DNA of 64,000 nt from Caballeronia sp. SBC1 (GTDB lineage: Bacteria > Pseudomonadota > Gammaproteobacteria > Burkholderiales > Burkholderiaceae). Position 1 is the first letter of the stretch; each line of letters starts with the position of its first letter. The stretch is from the NCBI RefSeq assembly GCF_011493005.1, contig NZ_CP049157.1, positions 868,001-932,000 of the forward strand. The letters run 5' to 3'. Shown here in pieces: positions 54,089-63,358 of this stretch. Below the pieces are notes generated by a model. The model was given only the letters and a program-made list of their open reading frames with translations, was not told the origin of the DNA and made no database searches. The position numbers and the translations under genes are program-made.

Positions 54089-55126
54089 TTAAGTGCCCAG
54101 CTTGGCCTGCACCTTGGCCGCTACGTCGGCCGGCACCCAGGTCTTCCACATCTCGGGGTGCGTGCGCAGGAACGTGGTGGCCATGGCGGAGCCGTCGATC
54201 TTCTTCGATGTCATTTCAAGAATCGTGCTGTTCAGGAAGTCCATCGGGAAGCTGACCTTCGAGAACATCGCCATGGCTTGCGGTTCGGCTTCGCTGAAGG
54301 GGGTCGAGACACCCACTGTCACGTGCGAAACCATATATGACGAAGCACATTGCTTCGTACTGCTTTCATCACGCAAGGTCTTCCAGCAGGCGTCGTTATA
54401 CGGCGGCATCTTGAGTTCGACGAACTTGTATTTCGCCATCAACGCAGCCGGTCCCCAGTAATAAAACACCAGAGGCTTGCCGCGCTGATACGCCGATTCG
54501 ATCGATGCATCGAGCGCGGCGCCCGTGCCCGGATGGAAGTTGGTGTATGACGCATCGAGGCCCAGCACCTTGAGCAAACGCGTATTCACGCGTTCGCAGT
54601 CCCAGCCAGTCGGGCAGTTCAGGAAACGGCCCTTCTCCGGTTCTTCGTCATCGGCGAACAGGTCCTTGTATTTCGGCAAGTCCGTGACTGAGACAAGGCC
54701 CGGCGCGCTGGCCTTGATGTTGCGCGACGCGTCGCCCTTGATCACGTATTCGGGCACGAACCAACCTTCCTTCGTGCCGCCCGGGAGCGTGTCGCCGACC
54801 AGTTTCACCTTGCCGGCAGCGACCGCTTTCGACGTGATTTCACTACGGCCGGTCCATTGCTCGGCCCAGACCTGCACGTCGTTGCTTGCCAGCGCGGTCT
54901 CGGTGGCGGCCGTGCTGCCGGGCACGACATCCGTGGCGCAGCCGTAGCCCTTTTCAAGGATCTGCCGCAGCACTTCGGTCGCAAACGCGCCGCTTTCCCA
55001 CGTAATGCCCGCAAAGTGCACGGTCTTGCCCGAACTGCAGAAGGTCCCTGCGGCATGTGCCGTACCAGCGGTAGCCGCAACCACGACCAGCGCAGGCAGA
55101 GTAGCTTTGAAGAATCGTTTGAGCAT
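54089..55126 (-). CDS. Glycine betaine-type periplasmic binding protein (ProX/OpuAC-like)
   Basis: 345 residues. Signal peptide (FKATLPALVVVAATAGTAHA) and the OpuAC fold: VHFAGITWESGAFATEVL, VVPGSTAATETALASNDVQV and KPLVFYYWGPAALMAKY. Several Trp and Tyr residues that could form an aromatic cage for a quaternary amine are present. Third gene of the M24/oxygenase/ABC operon. Confidence 0.92.
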   Translation of the reverse strand: MLKRFFKATLPALVVVAATAGTAHAAGTFCSSGKTVHFAGITWESGAFATEVLRQILEKGYGCATDVVPGSTAATETALASNDVQVWAEQWTGRSEITSKAVAAGKVKLVGDTLPGGTKEGWFVPEYVIKGDASRNIKASAPGLVSVTDLPKYKDLFADDEEPEKGRFLNCPTGWDCERVNTRLLKVLGLDASYTNFHPGTGAALDASIESAYQRGKPLVFYYWGPAALMAKYKFVELKMPPYNDACWKTLRDESSTKQCASSYMVSHVTVGVSTPFSEAEPQAMAMFSKVSFPMDFLNSTILEMTSKKIDGSAMATTFLRTHPEMWKTWVPADVAAKVQAKLGT

Positions 55127-55187
55127 CGTCTTGCACCTATGGGGTTGGTTTGTTATCGATCTTTTAATGACACGTCGCCTGCGAGGA

Positions 55188-56414
55188 TCAGGCAAGCAAC
55201 CTGGCCTCGAACGGATAATCCGAGAGCAGTTCGACCCGTCCGTCGTCGCGAATGTAGACCTGCTCTTCCAGCTTCACACCCTCGCCGCCTGCCTCGTGTC
55301 CAATATAGCTTTCGATACACAGAGTCATGCCCGGCTCGATCACGCCGTCATAACCCTTGGCCTCGTTGTCCTCTCTATGCACGATGTACGGATACTCGCC
55401 CGTCATGCCAACGCCATGCGCAAGCGCGAAATAGCGGCGTGCGCGGTATGGCTCGGGAATCTTCCACGCGCGAGCAATGAACTCCTGGAAAGTCGTGCCC
55501 GCGCGCACGTTCTCCATGTTCGAATGAATCTGCTCGTACGCAAGCTGGTAGAGATCCTTTTGCGCGGCTGTCGCCTGAACGTCGCCGCACAGGAACGTGC
55601 GTGAAAAATCCGCGTAGTAGCCGAAGCGTCCGACCACATCCGTATCAAGCCCGACCAGTTCGCCCGACTGGATCTTGCGCGGGCTGCTTTCCTGGAACCA
55701 CGGATTGGTGCGTGGCCCCGAACTGATCAGGCGCGTTTCAATGTAGTCGCCATCGGTCGCAATGATGTGCTGATGCAGATGCGACCACAGCTCGTTCTCG
55801 CTGATGCCCGGCACCAGTGCCCCTTCCAGCTTGCGCACGCCCTCCTCAGCGGCACGCAGCGAAGCACGGATCATCTTGATCTCGTTGGGCACCTTGATGG
55901 CGCGTGCGCGTTCAAGCGGCTCCTGTGCGTCGAAGACCTGATAGCCGCGCGCCTGCAACGCGAACGCCGCGGCGGACGTTGCGCTCTCGATCGCGATGCG
56001 CTTGCCGCCGCCGCTTTGTGTCATGAGCTCATCGATCTCGGCTGCCCAGCGCTCGGTAACCTGGCCGAGCATGTCGTCGCAAAAGTAATAGGAAATCGCG
56101 GTGGCGGGGCGGACTTCATCGACAGTGTCCAGCCCTTCGGCCAGAAAATCGCAGCCTGCGTATTCGAACAGCACGACCTTGCCTTCCGCCGGGACGAACA
56201 CATAGCGGGCGGGGTTGCGCATTGAATAGACCTGCATGTTGCGCGAGCCGGTGGCGTAGCGCATGTGGGTCGGGTCGAACAACACAGCGGCGGTAAGATC
56301 GCGCTTCTTCAACTCGCGGCGCACGGCAGCCAGCCGGTCGCGTTGAATCTGCGCAATTTCCGCGGCGGTGGGTTCGCAATCTTCAGGAAGATGGGTGGGG
56401 CGAATAATCGACAT
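55188..56414 (-). CDS. M24 family metallohydrolase, DddP/creatinase-like
   Basis: 408 residues. Creatinase-type N-domain (TAAVLFDPTHMRYATGSRNM), then the pita-bread C-domain with ligands D259 (LDTDVVG), D269 (YYADFSRTF), H333 (ALAHGVGMTG), E368 (LCIESYIG) and E383 (VKLEEQV). These spacings (10/64/35/15) equal those I recall for the DMSP lyase DddP of Ruegeria (D297, D307, H371, E406, E421), and Tyr366 of DddP is also kept. DddP's catalytic Asp377 would be Gly339 here, so DMSP cleavage is doubtful. Other options are Xaa-Pro peptidase or ectoine hydrolase activity. It lies between a betaine-type importer and an oxygenase. Confidence 0.88.
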   Translation of the reverse strand: MSIIRPTHLPEDCEPTAAEIAQIQRDRLAAVRRELKKRDLTAAVLFDPTHMRYATGSRNMQVYSMRNPARYVFVPAEGKVVLFEYAGCDFLAEGLDTVDEVRPATAISYYFCDDMLGQVTERWAAEIDELMTQSGGGKRIAIESATSAAAFALQARGYQVFDAQEPLERARAIKVPNEIKMIRASLRAAEEGVRKLEGALVPGISENELWSHLHQHIIATDGDYIETRLISSGPRTNPWFQESSPRKIQSGELVGLDTDVVGRFGYYADFSRTFLCGDVQATAAQKDLYQLAYEQIHSNMENVRAGTTFQEFIARAWKIPEPYRARRYFALAHGVGMTGEYPYIVHREDNEAKGYDGVIEPGMTLCIESYIGHEAGGEGVKLEEQVYIRDDGRVELLSDYPFEARLLA

Positions 56415-56444
56415 GTGAGCTTTGTATAAGGGTTAATCGACGAG

Positions 56445-57332
56445 TTAATCGACCAGGCTATCGGCGCGAACGAGCCGTTGCTCGGCTTCCAGATGAGCTT
56501 CCGAAACACGGCCATATAACTGGCGCGTCCGTTCAAGCCGTCCGATCACGCCAGGCTTTTGCGAGTACGCGAAGATGGCCGTGTGACGCTCGATTTCGCC
56601 CGCTACCTGCGTGACGCGGTGCAGCGAAAAGCGGCCCTTGAACAATTGCAGGTCGCCTGGACGCAAGGTGATGATGTTGATGGCTTCGCGGGTTTCCCCT
56701 CGTACCACGCGGCCGACGCCTTCATAGTTCTCGCCTTGCGGCGTGCGAATGTTCGGGCAGTACTCGAAGTCGCCGCCGGCGGTGGGCTGCTGGGTCATCA
56801 TCGAAACAATGAATTCGTTCGTGTCGTAATGCCACGGCTGCTCGGTGCCGGGCGGCATCACGTTCTGCACCAGACCCGCATACGGATCGGCGTATTCCCA
56901 CACCCGCGTTTCGCCCAGGCAATCCGCCACGAAACGTTTCATCGCCTGGGCAACATAGATGCGATGCACAATCGCGTCCGCCGGAATCAGGTCACGTGTC
57001 ACGAAACCGCTGGTACGGTCCATGAAGATGCGGCGCGGGTCAGCGTCGGACAACGTGGGGTCGTCGGCGGTAAAGTAGGCGTTGACCTTACGGGTTGAAA
57101 AGTAGGTTTTGGTGGCCAGCTCGCGACCCTCGTTGCGGGCGCGCTCCAGCGCCTCCGGGCGCAGGAAGTCGTGCAGCACGGCGCTGCCGCTCGCAGCCAG
57201 TTCGGCGCGGCAGGCCGCCACTAGCTCGTTCAGGCGGGGGCTGTCCGGGTCGTGCAAGGGATAGCGGTCAGTGTTGACGATATCGCTGAGATCCAGGCAT
57301 TCAGCATCGGCAAGTGAAACAGAGAGAACCAC
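56445..57332 (-). CDS. 2-oxoglutarate/Fe(II)-dependent oxygenase (HalD/BesD/ArpA-like fold)
   Basis: 295 residues. Iron ligands H168 and D170 (QPWHYDTNEF) and H238 (FSLHRVTQV), with R249 for 2-oxoglutarate. The surrounding MPPGTEQPWHYD and GGDFEYCPNIR resemble the BesD/HalD amino-acid halogenase family, but those have Gly in place of Asp, so this should be a hydroxylase. GTG start with GGAG six bases upstream. First gene of the operon with the M24 enzyme and betaine-type transporter; divergent from a LysR gene. Confidence 0.87.
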   Translation of the reverse strand: MVLSVSLADAECLDLSDIVNTDRYPLHDPDSPRLNELVAACRAELAASGSAVLHDFLRPEALERARNEGRELATKTYFSTRKVNAYFTADDPTLSDADPRRIFMDRTSGFVTRDLIPADAIVHRIYVAQAMKRFVADCLGETRVWEYADPYAGLVQNVMPPGTEQPWHYDTNEFIVSMMTQQPTAGGDFEYCPNIRTPQGENYEGVGRVVRGETREAINIITLRPGDLQLFKGRFSLHRVTQVAGEIERHTAIFAYSQKPGVIGRLERTRQLYGRVSEAHLEAEQRLVRADSLVD

Positions 57333-57340
57333 GGCAGGCT

Positions 57341-57357
57341 CCAAATCGATATTTTGG
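57341..57357. promoter_or_regulatory. Palindrome over the oxygenase ribosome site in the divergent LysR region
   Basis: CCAAA-TCGATAT-TTTGG, perfect 5-bp arms; a second palindrome TTGGC-G-GCCAA lies at 57413-57423. Two TTGG/CCAA elements 72 bp apart between divergent genes fit a LysR recognition/activation pair. Confidence 0.45.
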
Positions 57358-57449
57358 CGAGTGGATTTACGAGTCGACTTCAACAACAATCTGCGAACAA
57401 CGGCCCGATCTTTTGGCGGCCAATTTCTTTTGGAAAGCGAGTATTTCCG

Positions 57450-58352
57450 ATGGATTCCATTAGCGAACCCGATTGGTCGAAGATCGCTTCACTCGATGCG
57501 GAACTCGTGCGGGCGTTTGTAGTGGTGGCTGAAAGCGGAGGTTTTACAGCGGCGGCGCGCCAGCTTCACCGTACGCAATCGACTATCAGCCTGCGTATCC
57601 GGACGCTTGAGGAACGGCTTGGCGCGCACCTGTTCCTGCGCAATAGCCGTCATTTCGCGCTCTCAAGCGACGGCGAGAATTTCCTGATCCATGCGCGGCG
57701 AATATTGCAGGTGCAAAACGAGGCGATTGCTTCGCTGACGCGCGGCAGCCGCGGCAATGTGATTCGTTTTGGGCTGCCGGAGGATTATGCGGAACTATGG
57801 CTGCCGGAATTGCTGCGGGCGTTTTATGCGTTGCGTCCCGGCGCGCGGCCGCATATTCATTGCCGGACGTCGCTGGAATTGCTGGAGCGGCTGGGTGCGG
57901 GTGAGCTCGATCTGGCGCTGGTCGTGCGGCATGGCGAGCGTGCCGGGGGAAAACCCCTGGCGCGTCAGGAGCTGGTGTGGGCAGCGCACCGCGATTTTGT
58001 GTTGTGCGCGGATGCGCCGGTGCCGCTCGCGCTCTTCGACGAAAGTTGTACATATCGGCAACGAGGATTGCAGGCGCTGACCGCGATCGGGCGGGACTAT
58101 CAACTCGTGTACACAAGCCAGAGTCCGACTGGAATCCGCATTGCGGTGAATCATGGTGCAGCGGTGACGATCATCGATCGCCGGACGTTGCCCGCGTGCT
58201 GGCGGACCTTCGGCGAATCGGACGGCTTGCCGGTGTTGCCGCCGGCGGAACTGGAGCTTCATATTGCGCCGACCATGCGTAACGAAGCAACGCGCGATCT
58301 AAGCGAGTTGATCGAGATGCTGGTGTCGGAGCATAGCGGCGTGATGGCTTAA
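57450..58352 (+). CDS. LysR family transcriptional regulator
   Basis: 300 residues: LDAELVRAFVVVAESGGFTA and ARQLHRTQSTISLRIRTLE as helix-turn-helix, followed by a shorter effector domain (VIRFGLPEDYAELWLPELL). Divergent from the oxygenase/M24/ABC operon, 117 bp apart, and its likely regulator. The start MDSISEPDW is preferred to an in-frame earlier codon without ribosome site. Confidence 0.9.
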   Translation: MDSISEPDWSKIASLDAELVRAFVVVAESGGFTAAARQLHRTQSTISLRIRTLEERLGAHLFLRNSRHFALSSDGENFLIHARRILQVQNEAIASLTRGSRGNVIRFGLPEDYAELWLPELLRAFYALRPGARPHIHCRTSLELLERLGAGELDLALVVRHGERAGGKPLARQELVWAAHRDFVLCADAPVPLALFDESCTYRQRGLQALTAIGRDYQLVYTSQSPTGIRIAVNHGAAVTIIDRRTLPACWRTFGESDGLPVLPPAELELHIAPTMRNEATRDLSELIEMLVSEHSGVMA

Positions 58353-58433
58353 GGTTGGTTATCGCTAACACTACGAGCTTTGACCACAATCTTCCTTTGA
58401 AAAGTGCGGCCCTACGAAAAGGCACATAATATC

Positions 58434-58447
58434 GCATCTACTGATGC
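58434..58447. promoter_or_regulatory. Inverted repeat upstream of vapBC
   Basis: GCATC-TACT-GATGC, perfect 5-bp arms, 32 bp before the antitoxin ATG and overlapping AT-rich -10-like sequences. Candidate VapB operator. Confidence 0.4.
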
Positions 58448-58478
58448 TAAAATTCGTGCTTATCCGAACGGAGGTTTT

Positions 58479-58676
58479 ATGCGCACTACAATAGCTCTCG
58501 ACGACGATCTCCTCGCGAAAGCCCAAGCTTATACGGGGTTACAGGAAAAATCCGCGTTGGTCCGCGAAGCACTTAAGGCGCTAATTGAACGCGAAAGTGC
58601 ACGTCGCCTTGCGCGACTTGGCGGCAGTGAACCCAAGTTGTCACCCATCCCCCGTCGGCAATCTTCAAAGGCATGA
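58479..58676 (+). CDS. VapB-type antitoxin (type II)
   Basis: 65 residues: MRTTIALDDDLLAKAQAYTG is a ribbon-helix-helix start of the VapB/DUF2191 type, then SALVREALKALIERESARR and a toxin-binding tail. GGAGG five bases before the ATG. Overlaps the toxin gene by ATGA, the standard coupling in vapBC. Confidence 0.9.
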   Translation: MRTTIALDDDLLAKAQAYTGLQEKSALVREALKALIERESARRLARLGGSEPKLSPIPRRQSSKA

Positions 58677-59044
58677 TCCTCGTCGACACGTCGATATGGA
58701 TCGACCACCTGCGCGCCGGCAATGCCGTTCTAACCGACCTATTACTCTCTGGCCGCGTGTTGACTCATCCTTTTGTTATAGGTGAGTTGGCGCTGGGGAA
58801 TTTATCGCAAAGCGATCGAGTTCTGGAGAGCTTGTTGAACCTTCCACGCGCGGTGGTCGCAACGCCTGAAGAGACCGTTGACTTCATTAGCAGTGCTGCG
58901 CTATCCGGGCTAGGTATCGGCTACGTCGATGCGTCCCTTCTCGCGTCGACCCGTCTGACGCCCGACGCACGCCTATGGACGCGCGACAAGAGACTTCACG
59001 CTGCCGCCGACCGACTCGGCAGCAGCGCGACAGTTAGCCATTGA
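58673..59044 (+). CDS. VapC-type PIN domain toxin ribonuclease
   Basis: 123 residues. PIN active-site acids D5 (ILVDTSIWIDHL), E38 (FVIGELALG) and the later acidic pair around YVDASLLAS and TRDKRL are intact, so the toxin should be an active Mg-dependent RNase, probably cutting tRNA. Neutralised by the upstream antitoxin. Confidence 0.92.
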   Translation: MILVDTSIWIDHLRAGNAVLTDLLLSGRVLTHPFVIGELALGNLSQSDRVLESLLNLPRAVVATPEETVDFISSAALSGLGIGYVDASLLASTRLTPDARLWTRDKRLHAAADRLGSSATVSH

Positions 59045-59128
59045 TGCCTTGCGGTCCCGACCTGAAAGGCTACATTCCCTGTTCGCTTCAGGCGCCGCCC
59101 GTCCCATCGAAACTCACGTTCTTCCACC

Positions 59129-59674
59129 ATGCCCCACTCCTCTGCCCTGGAAACCGAGCGCCTCATCCTGCGCCCGCCGCAACAAACCGATTTCGACGAC
59201 ATCTACGCCATGTGGTCGGACCTCGCGGTCGTGCGCCATGTCACCGGTGTCGCGTTCACCAGGGAAGAAGCGTGGGCACGCGTGCTTCGAAGCGCGGGCC
59301 ATTGGGCACTGATGGGATTCGGCTATTGGGTGGTCAGCGAGAAGCGCAGCGGGAAGTTCGTCGGCGAGGTCGGCTTCGGGCAATACAAGCGCGGTATTGA
59401 TCCGGCATTCGATGAAGCGCCGGAGATCGGGTGGATGTTGACATCCGAGTCGCAGGGACAGGGTTACGCGACTGAAGCCGTGCGCGCCGCGCTGCAGTGG
59501 GCGGATACACGCTGGCCCGAAGATGAAATCGTCTGCATCATCTCCCCCGAAAACGCGCCGTCGCTTGCACTCGCCAGGAAATGTTCATTCGAGGAAACTC
59601 GGACGACAACGTACAAGGGCAAGCCAACCGTCGTGTTCCAGCGCAATGCGCCTTTGCATGAAAGTAAAAGTTAA
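59129..59674 (+). CDS. GNAT acetyltransferase, RimJ/RimL type
   Basis: 181 residues: TERLILRPPQQTDFDDIYAM at the start, EIGWMLTSESQGQGYATEAV (acetyl-CoA loop) and SLALARKCSFEE. It acetylates an amino group of a protein N-terminus or small molecule. It converges with the LysR gene (4-bp tail overlap). Not close to the two FR47-type genes near the left edge. Confidence 0.9.
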   Translation: MPHSSALETERLILRPPQQTDFDDIYAMWSDLAVVRHVTGVAFTREEAWARVLRSAGHWALMGFGYWVVSEKRSGKFVGEVGFGQYKRGIDPAFDEAPEIGWMLTSESQGQGYATEAVRAALQWADTRWPEDEIVCIISPENAPSLALARKCSFEETRTTTYKGKPTVVFQRNAPLHESKS

Positions 59675-60603
59675 AGCCCTTCCAGGAAGTCTTTTTTAAT
59701 CGATTTGGAGTAAGCGGAACACGCAACGTGCGCTGCGTTGGCCGCTGCATTGACCATCACGCTTGCATCGACGGGCTTGCACAACGACACAATGATCGGC
59801 GGCGGAACCGGCTTCAGCGGCAGCTCGACGAACTCGCCGCTTTGCAATTCCTTGGCGACAAAAAGACTGGGAATACCGGCGACGCCATATCCGTCTCGCA
59901 CCAGTTGAACGATCGCTGCCACCGAAGGCGAGCATGTGATACGCGTTTGTTCGGGTCGCATGTTCTCTTGCCGGGCAAGCGTATGCACGATGCTTTCCAG
60001 CGCGACTTGCGGTGCCGTGCCACGACCGAACGTGACTATCGGCCGTTGCAGAACGCGTAGTGCGAGCCCTGTCGCGCGTCGCGACAATAGCCCGCGTCTC
60101 GCGATCCAGCGCACCGGATAACTCGCGACCGCACTCGATGCAATCTTGGTGCTGTCGATCCCTTCCACCCGTATGACGAGATCCAACTCGCCGCTTAACA
60201 AACGGCGCTGCAACACCGAACTCGAGTCAACGGTGAGATCGACATCAAGCTTCGGATAGTTCGCGTTGAGATACGTGATGTAGTGCGACAGCCAGCTATG
60301 CACCACCGTTTCGATCACGCCCAGCCGCAGCTTGCCGCCGACCACCACCTCCTGACCCGCCGCCTCGCGCAATGCACGCGCTGCGTCGACTACGTTCCTC
60401 GCGAGCCCGAGCAAGCTCTGCCCCGCAGTCGTCAAACGAAACGCCGTTGAGGTGCGGTCGACCAGCTCAGTCTTCAACTCGTCCTCGAGCGACTTGATGC
60501 GTAGCGAAATGGTTGCGGGCGTGGCGTGCAGGACACGCGCCGTCGCCCGGAAACTTTCCAGTTCAGCCAGCGTCACGAAGGTCTCGAGGAAGCGTGTATT
60601 CAT
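59671..60603 (-). CDS. LysR family transcriptional regulator coupled to a chemoreceptor gene
   Basis: 310 residues: [20 protein letters not shown] and [19 protein letters not shown] as helix-turn-helix. It is downstream of the chemoreceptor and its ATG overlaps the receptor's stop (ATGA), so both are translated from one mRNA. This places it under the receptor's promoter, unusual for LysR. Possible targets are the DUF1445/MFS genes to the right. Confidence 0.9.
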   Translation of the reverse strand: MNTRFLETFVTLAELESFRATARVLHATPATISLRIKSLEDELKTELVDRTSTAFRLTTAGQSLLGLARNVVDAARALREAAGQEVVVGGKLRLGVIETVVHSWLSHYITYLNANYPKLDVDLTVDSSSVLQRRLLSGELDLVIRVEGIDSTKIASSAVASYPVRWIARRGLLSRRATGLALRVLQRPIVTFGRGTAPQVALESIVHTLARQENMRPEQTRITCSPSVAAIVQLVRDGYGVAGIPSLFVAKELQSGEFVELPLKPVPPPIIVSLCKPVDASVMVNAAANAAHVACSAYSKSIKKDFLEGL

Positions 60604-62156
60604 GCAGGCGTCAGCCGGAACGACTGCATGGCGTCACCCAGGCGCAATGCCTGGTCGTTCATCGAACTCGCTGCAGCAGCGGCCTGTTCCACCAGCGCCG
60701 CGTTCTGTTGCGTGGTGCCGTCCATCTGCGCGATCGCCCGGTTGACCTCTTCAATCCCTACGCTCTGCTGGCTCGACGCCGTCGCAATGTCCTCCACAAT
60801 TGTAGTCACGCGTTTGACCGCCGTGACAATATCGGCCATTGCCTTGCCTGCGTTTTCGGCGAGTCCCGCACCGCTTTCGATCTGCGTCAGCGAGGCATCG
60901 ACCAGCACGCGAATCTCTTTTGCCGCCGCCGCGCTACGTTGCGCGAGGCTGCGCACTTCGCCCGCCACCACGGCAAAACCCCGGCCGTTTTCACCGGCGC
61001 GCGCAGCTTCAACCGCTGCGTTCAGCGCGAGGATATTCGTCTGGAACGCAATGCCGTCGATCACCGCCGTGATCTCGGCGACCTGCTTCGAACTGGTGGC
61101 AATCGCGCGCACGTTCTCGACCACATCATCCACCACGCTGCCGCCTCGCAGCGCTTGCGCCGACGCGCTCGCCGCCACCTGACTCGCTTGCGAGGCGTTC
61201 TCGGCGTTCGCCCGGACCGTGGATGTGATCTCGTCCATGGCCGCCGCGGTCTCTTGCAGCGCCGCTGCCTGCTGCTCGGTCCGGCTCGACAGGTCCGCGT
61301 TGCCGCTGGCAATTTCGGCTGCGGCAAGCTTGATGGCGTCGGCGGCATCCTTCACACGCGATACCGTGCCCGCCAGGCTGTCGCGGGTATAAGCGATCGC
61401 CGAGATGACGCTCTGCGTGTCGCCTGCCGTCACATCGATACGTCCCGTCAAATCGCCCGATGCAATCTGCCGCGCGAGTTGCGCAGCGGCGGCAGGTTCA
61501 CCGCCAAGCGCGCGGCTCACGCTCTTGATTGCCATCGATGCGAACAGAGAAATGGCCGCGCCGAGTGCGAACAGCATGAGGAACGAGTGCATGAGCGTGC
61601 GATAGAACGCGGCCTGGATATCGTCCTGATACGTACCCGCAATCATGTCCCAGTCCCACGGCTTGTAACGCTTCGTATAACCCAGCTTTGAACTCGGTTC
61701 GGTCTCGCCCGGCTTCGGCCACCAATATTCGAGGAACCCTCCGCCGTCCGCCGAATTGCCGGCCGCGGCGATAGCCTTGTAGAGCTCATTGCCCTTCGCG
61801 TCCTTCCACTCCGACATGTCCTTGCCGTCCAGCTTCGGGCTGATCGGATGCATGATCATGACCGAATTCGCCCCGACGATAGTGACGTAACCGCCGCCGT
61901 CATACCGCAGGTCGCCGATCCGCGCGATGGCTTCCTGCTTCGCGGCGTCGACGGACATCTTGCCACTCTGCGCCAGCTTGTCGAGACCGGCGGCGATTGA
62001 ATACGACATCTCGACAATATCGCCCAGATCGCGGTGACGCTCCGACAACTGCAGGTCACGCGTCTGATACGCGTGCCAGACGGTTAGCGTCAGAAGGCCG
62101 AACCACGAGAGAATCAGCGGCATCCATAACTTCTGGCGCAGGGACAGACGGTTCAT
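60600..62156 (-). CDS. Methyl-accepting chemotaxis protein with sCache-type sensor
   Basis: 518 residues. TM1 ([18 protein letters not shown]), a single-Cache periplasmic domain ([20 protein letters not shown], then [21 protein letters not shown] in part), TM2 ([17 protein letters not shown]), HAMP, and the signalling hairpin with [20 protein letters not shown]. The C-terminus (MQSFRLTPA) lacks the CheR/CheB-binding pentapeptide. sCache domains often bind organic acids. It precedes and overlaps a LysR gene. Confidence 0.94.
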   Translation of the reverse strand: MNRLSLRQKLWMPLILSWFGLLTLTVWHAYQTRDLQLSERHRDLGDIVEMSYSIAAGLDKLAQSGKMSVDAAKQEAIARIGDLRYDGGGYVTIVGANSVMIMHPISPKLDGKDMSEWKDAKGNELYKAIAAAGNSADGGGFLEYWWPKPGETEPSSKLGYTKRYKPWDWDMIAGTYQDDIQAAFYRTLMHSFLMLFALGAAISLFASMAIKSVSRALGGEPAAAAQLARQIASGDLTGRIDVTAGDTQSVISAIAYTRDSLAGTVSRVKDAADAIKLAAAEIASGNADLSSRTEQQAAALQETAAAMDEITSTVRANAENASQASQVAASASAQALRGGSVVDDVVENVRAIATSSKQVAEITAVIDGIAFQTNILALNAAVEAARAGENGRGFAVVAGEVRSLAQRSAAAAKEIRVLVDASLTQIESGAGLAENAGKAMADIVTAVKRVTTIVEDIATASSQQSVGIEEVNRAIAQMDGTTQQNAALVEQAAAAASSMNDQALRLGDAMQSFRLTPA

Positions 62157-62558
62157 TTTTGTTTTCCAGTTGAAAGGAACTGCGGTCAAGAGAGGCACGG
62201 GAGAACGAGCCCGCTCTTTCGCTTAACGGCAGCCCGGAGGAATTATTAACTCCGCCAAAAAAAATGCGCCTGCATACCCGATGTTTTTCGCAGGGTGTTT
62301 CTGAGCAGTTGATGCACTCCGGCGCATTAGAGTCTGCGCGTTAAAGCCCTGCTCACAAAGGCCCGAGGCCTCACTCAGCGCCTGTTTCTGCGACTGCGTG
62401 CGCCAACCCCGCTAAGTGGAAACCCCCACGATCTTGTTAAGAAAACCTTAACGCATGCGAGCGGAATAACTCGCTGGCGCTGCATTTTTTTCGCCCCTAA
62501 CCTGCATCTCATCACTTGTTTAATCGCCATTTCAATGCATTCGTGAGAGACCTGAACC
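62157..62558. other. Intergenic region between chemoreceptor and DUF1445 genes
   Basis: Divergent 400-bp space. The half next to the receptor holds a possible sigma-28 promoter (listed). The half next to the hydro-lyase gene should hold that operon's promoter, but I see no clear boxes and no reading frame that looks coding. Confidence 0.55.
62223..62249 (-). promoter_or_regulatory. Possible sigma-28 (FliA) promoter of the chemoreceptor gene
   Basis: On the minus strand: TTAA (62246-62249), 15-bp spacer, GCCGTTAA (62223-62230), against the consensus TAAA-N15-GCCGATAA. About 65 bases upstream of the receptor ATG. One mismatch in each box. Confidence 0.5.
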
Positions 62559-63329
62559 ATGCCGCATCTTTTTCGCCAGCAAGTTCGCAGCAAGCGTTTT
62601 ACCGGTCCAACGGCCGGTCACTGCGGCGAGTTTGCGCAAGCGAATCTCGCCATCATCCCCAGCGCTTATGCAGAGGATTTCCTGCGTTTTTGCGTGCGTA
62701 ACCCCAAGGCGTGCCCGCTGCTCGGCGTGGGTGAACCGGGCCAGTGGAATGTCCCGGCGCTAGGCCGCGACCTCGATATCCGCACCGACGTTCCCGGCTA
62801 CAACGTGTATCGCGACGGTGTGCTGTTCGAGCAGCCCGACGATATCGTGGAACTCTGGCGTGACGATCTGGTGGTGTTCGCCATTGGTTGCTCGTTTTCA
62901 TTCGAGCAGATGCTGGGGCGCGAACGCATCCCGCTGCGGCACGTTGACGAGGGTGTCAACGTGCCCATGTACCGGACGAATATATCGAACCAGGCGGCCG
63001 GGCCGTTCGGCGGCAAGCTGGTCGTCTCCATGCGCCCCATGAGCGGTGCGCATGCGGTGCGGGCAATCCAGATCACGAGCCGGTTTCCTTCGGTGCACGG
63101 TGCGCCCGTGCATCTGGGGAGCCCGGCGGTGCTGGGTATTGAAGACTTGATGCAGCCTGACTACGGTCAACCGGTCTCCATTCACGAGCACGAGATACCC
63201 GTGTTCTGGGCGTGCGGCGTGACGCCGCAAAGTGCCATTGAAAGCGCGCGCTTGCCGTTCGCCATTGCGCATCGGCCGGGTCACATGCTCATGACCGATA
63301 TCCCCAACTCATCGCTCGCTGTGCTCTGA
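62559..63329 (+). CDS. DUF1445 putative hydro-lyase (D-glutamate cyclase family)
   Basis: 256 residues, the standard length of DUF1445: [76 protein letters not shown] and [16 protein letters not shown] are all conserved. The family is called hydro-lyase; related mammalian protein converts D-glutamate to 5-oxoproline. It sits 29 bp before an MFS transporter, a common pairing that suggests catabolism of an imported acid. Confidence 0.9.
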   Translation: MPHLFRQQVRSKRFTGPTAGHCGEFAQANLAIIPSAYAEDFLRFCVRNPKACPLLGVGEPGQWNVPALGRDLDIRTDVPGYNVYRDGVLFEQPDDIVELWRDDLVVFAIGCSFSFEQMLGRERIPLRHVDEGVNVPMYRTNISNQAAGPFGGKLVVSMRPMSGAHAVRAIQITSRFPSVHGAPVHLGSPAVLGIEDLMQPDYGQPVSIHEHEIPVFWACGVTPQSAIESARLPFAIAHRPGHMLMTDIPNSSLAVL

Positions 63330-63358
63330 GCACACGCTCACGAACCCCGGAGAAAGCC

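Noticed and set aside
55188..56414. Firm call as DMSP lyase (dddP)
   Set aside because: The metal-ligand spacing fits, but the catalytic Asp position is Gly, and no other DMSP genes are present.
56445..57332. Possible amino-acid halogenase, from resemblance to BesD/HalD
   Set aside because: Radical halogenases replace the iron-binding Asp with Gly or Ala; here HYD is intact, so hydroxylation is expected.
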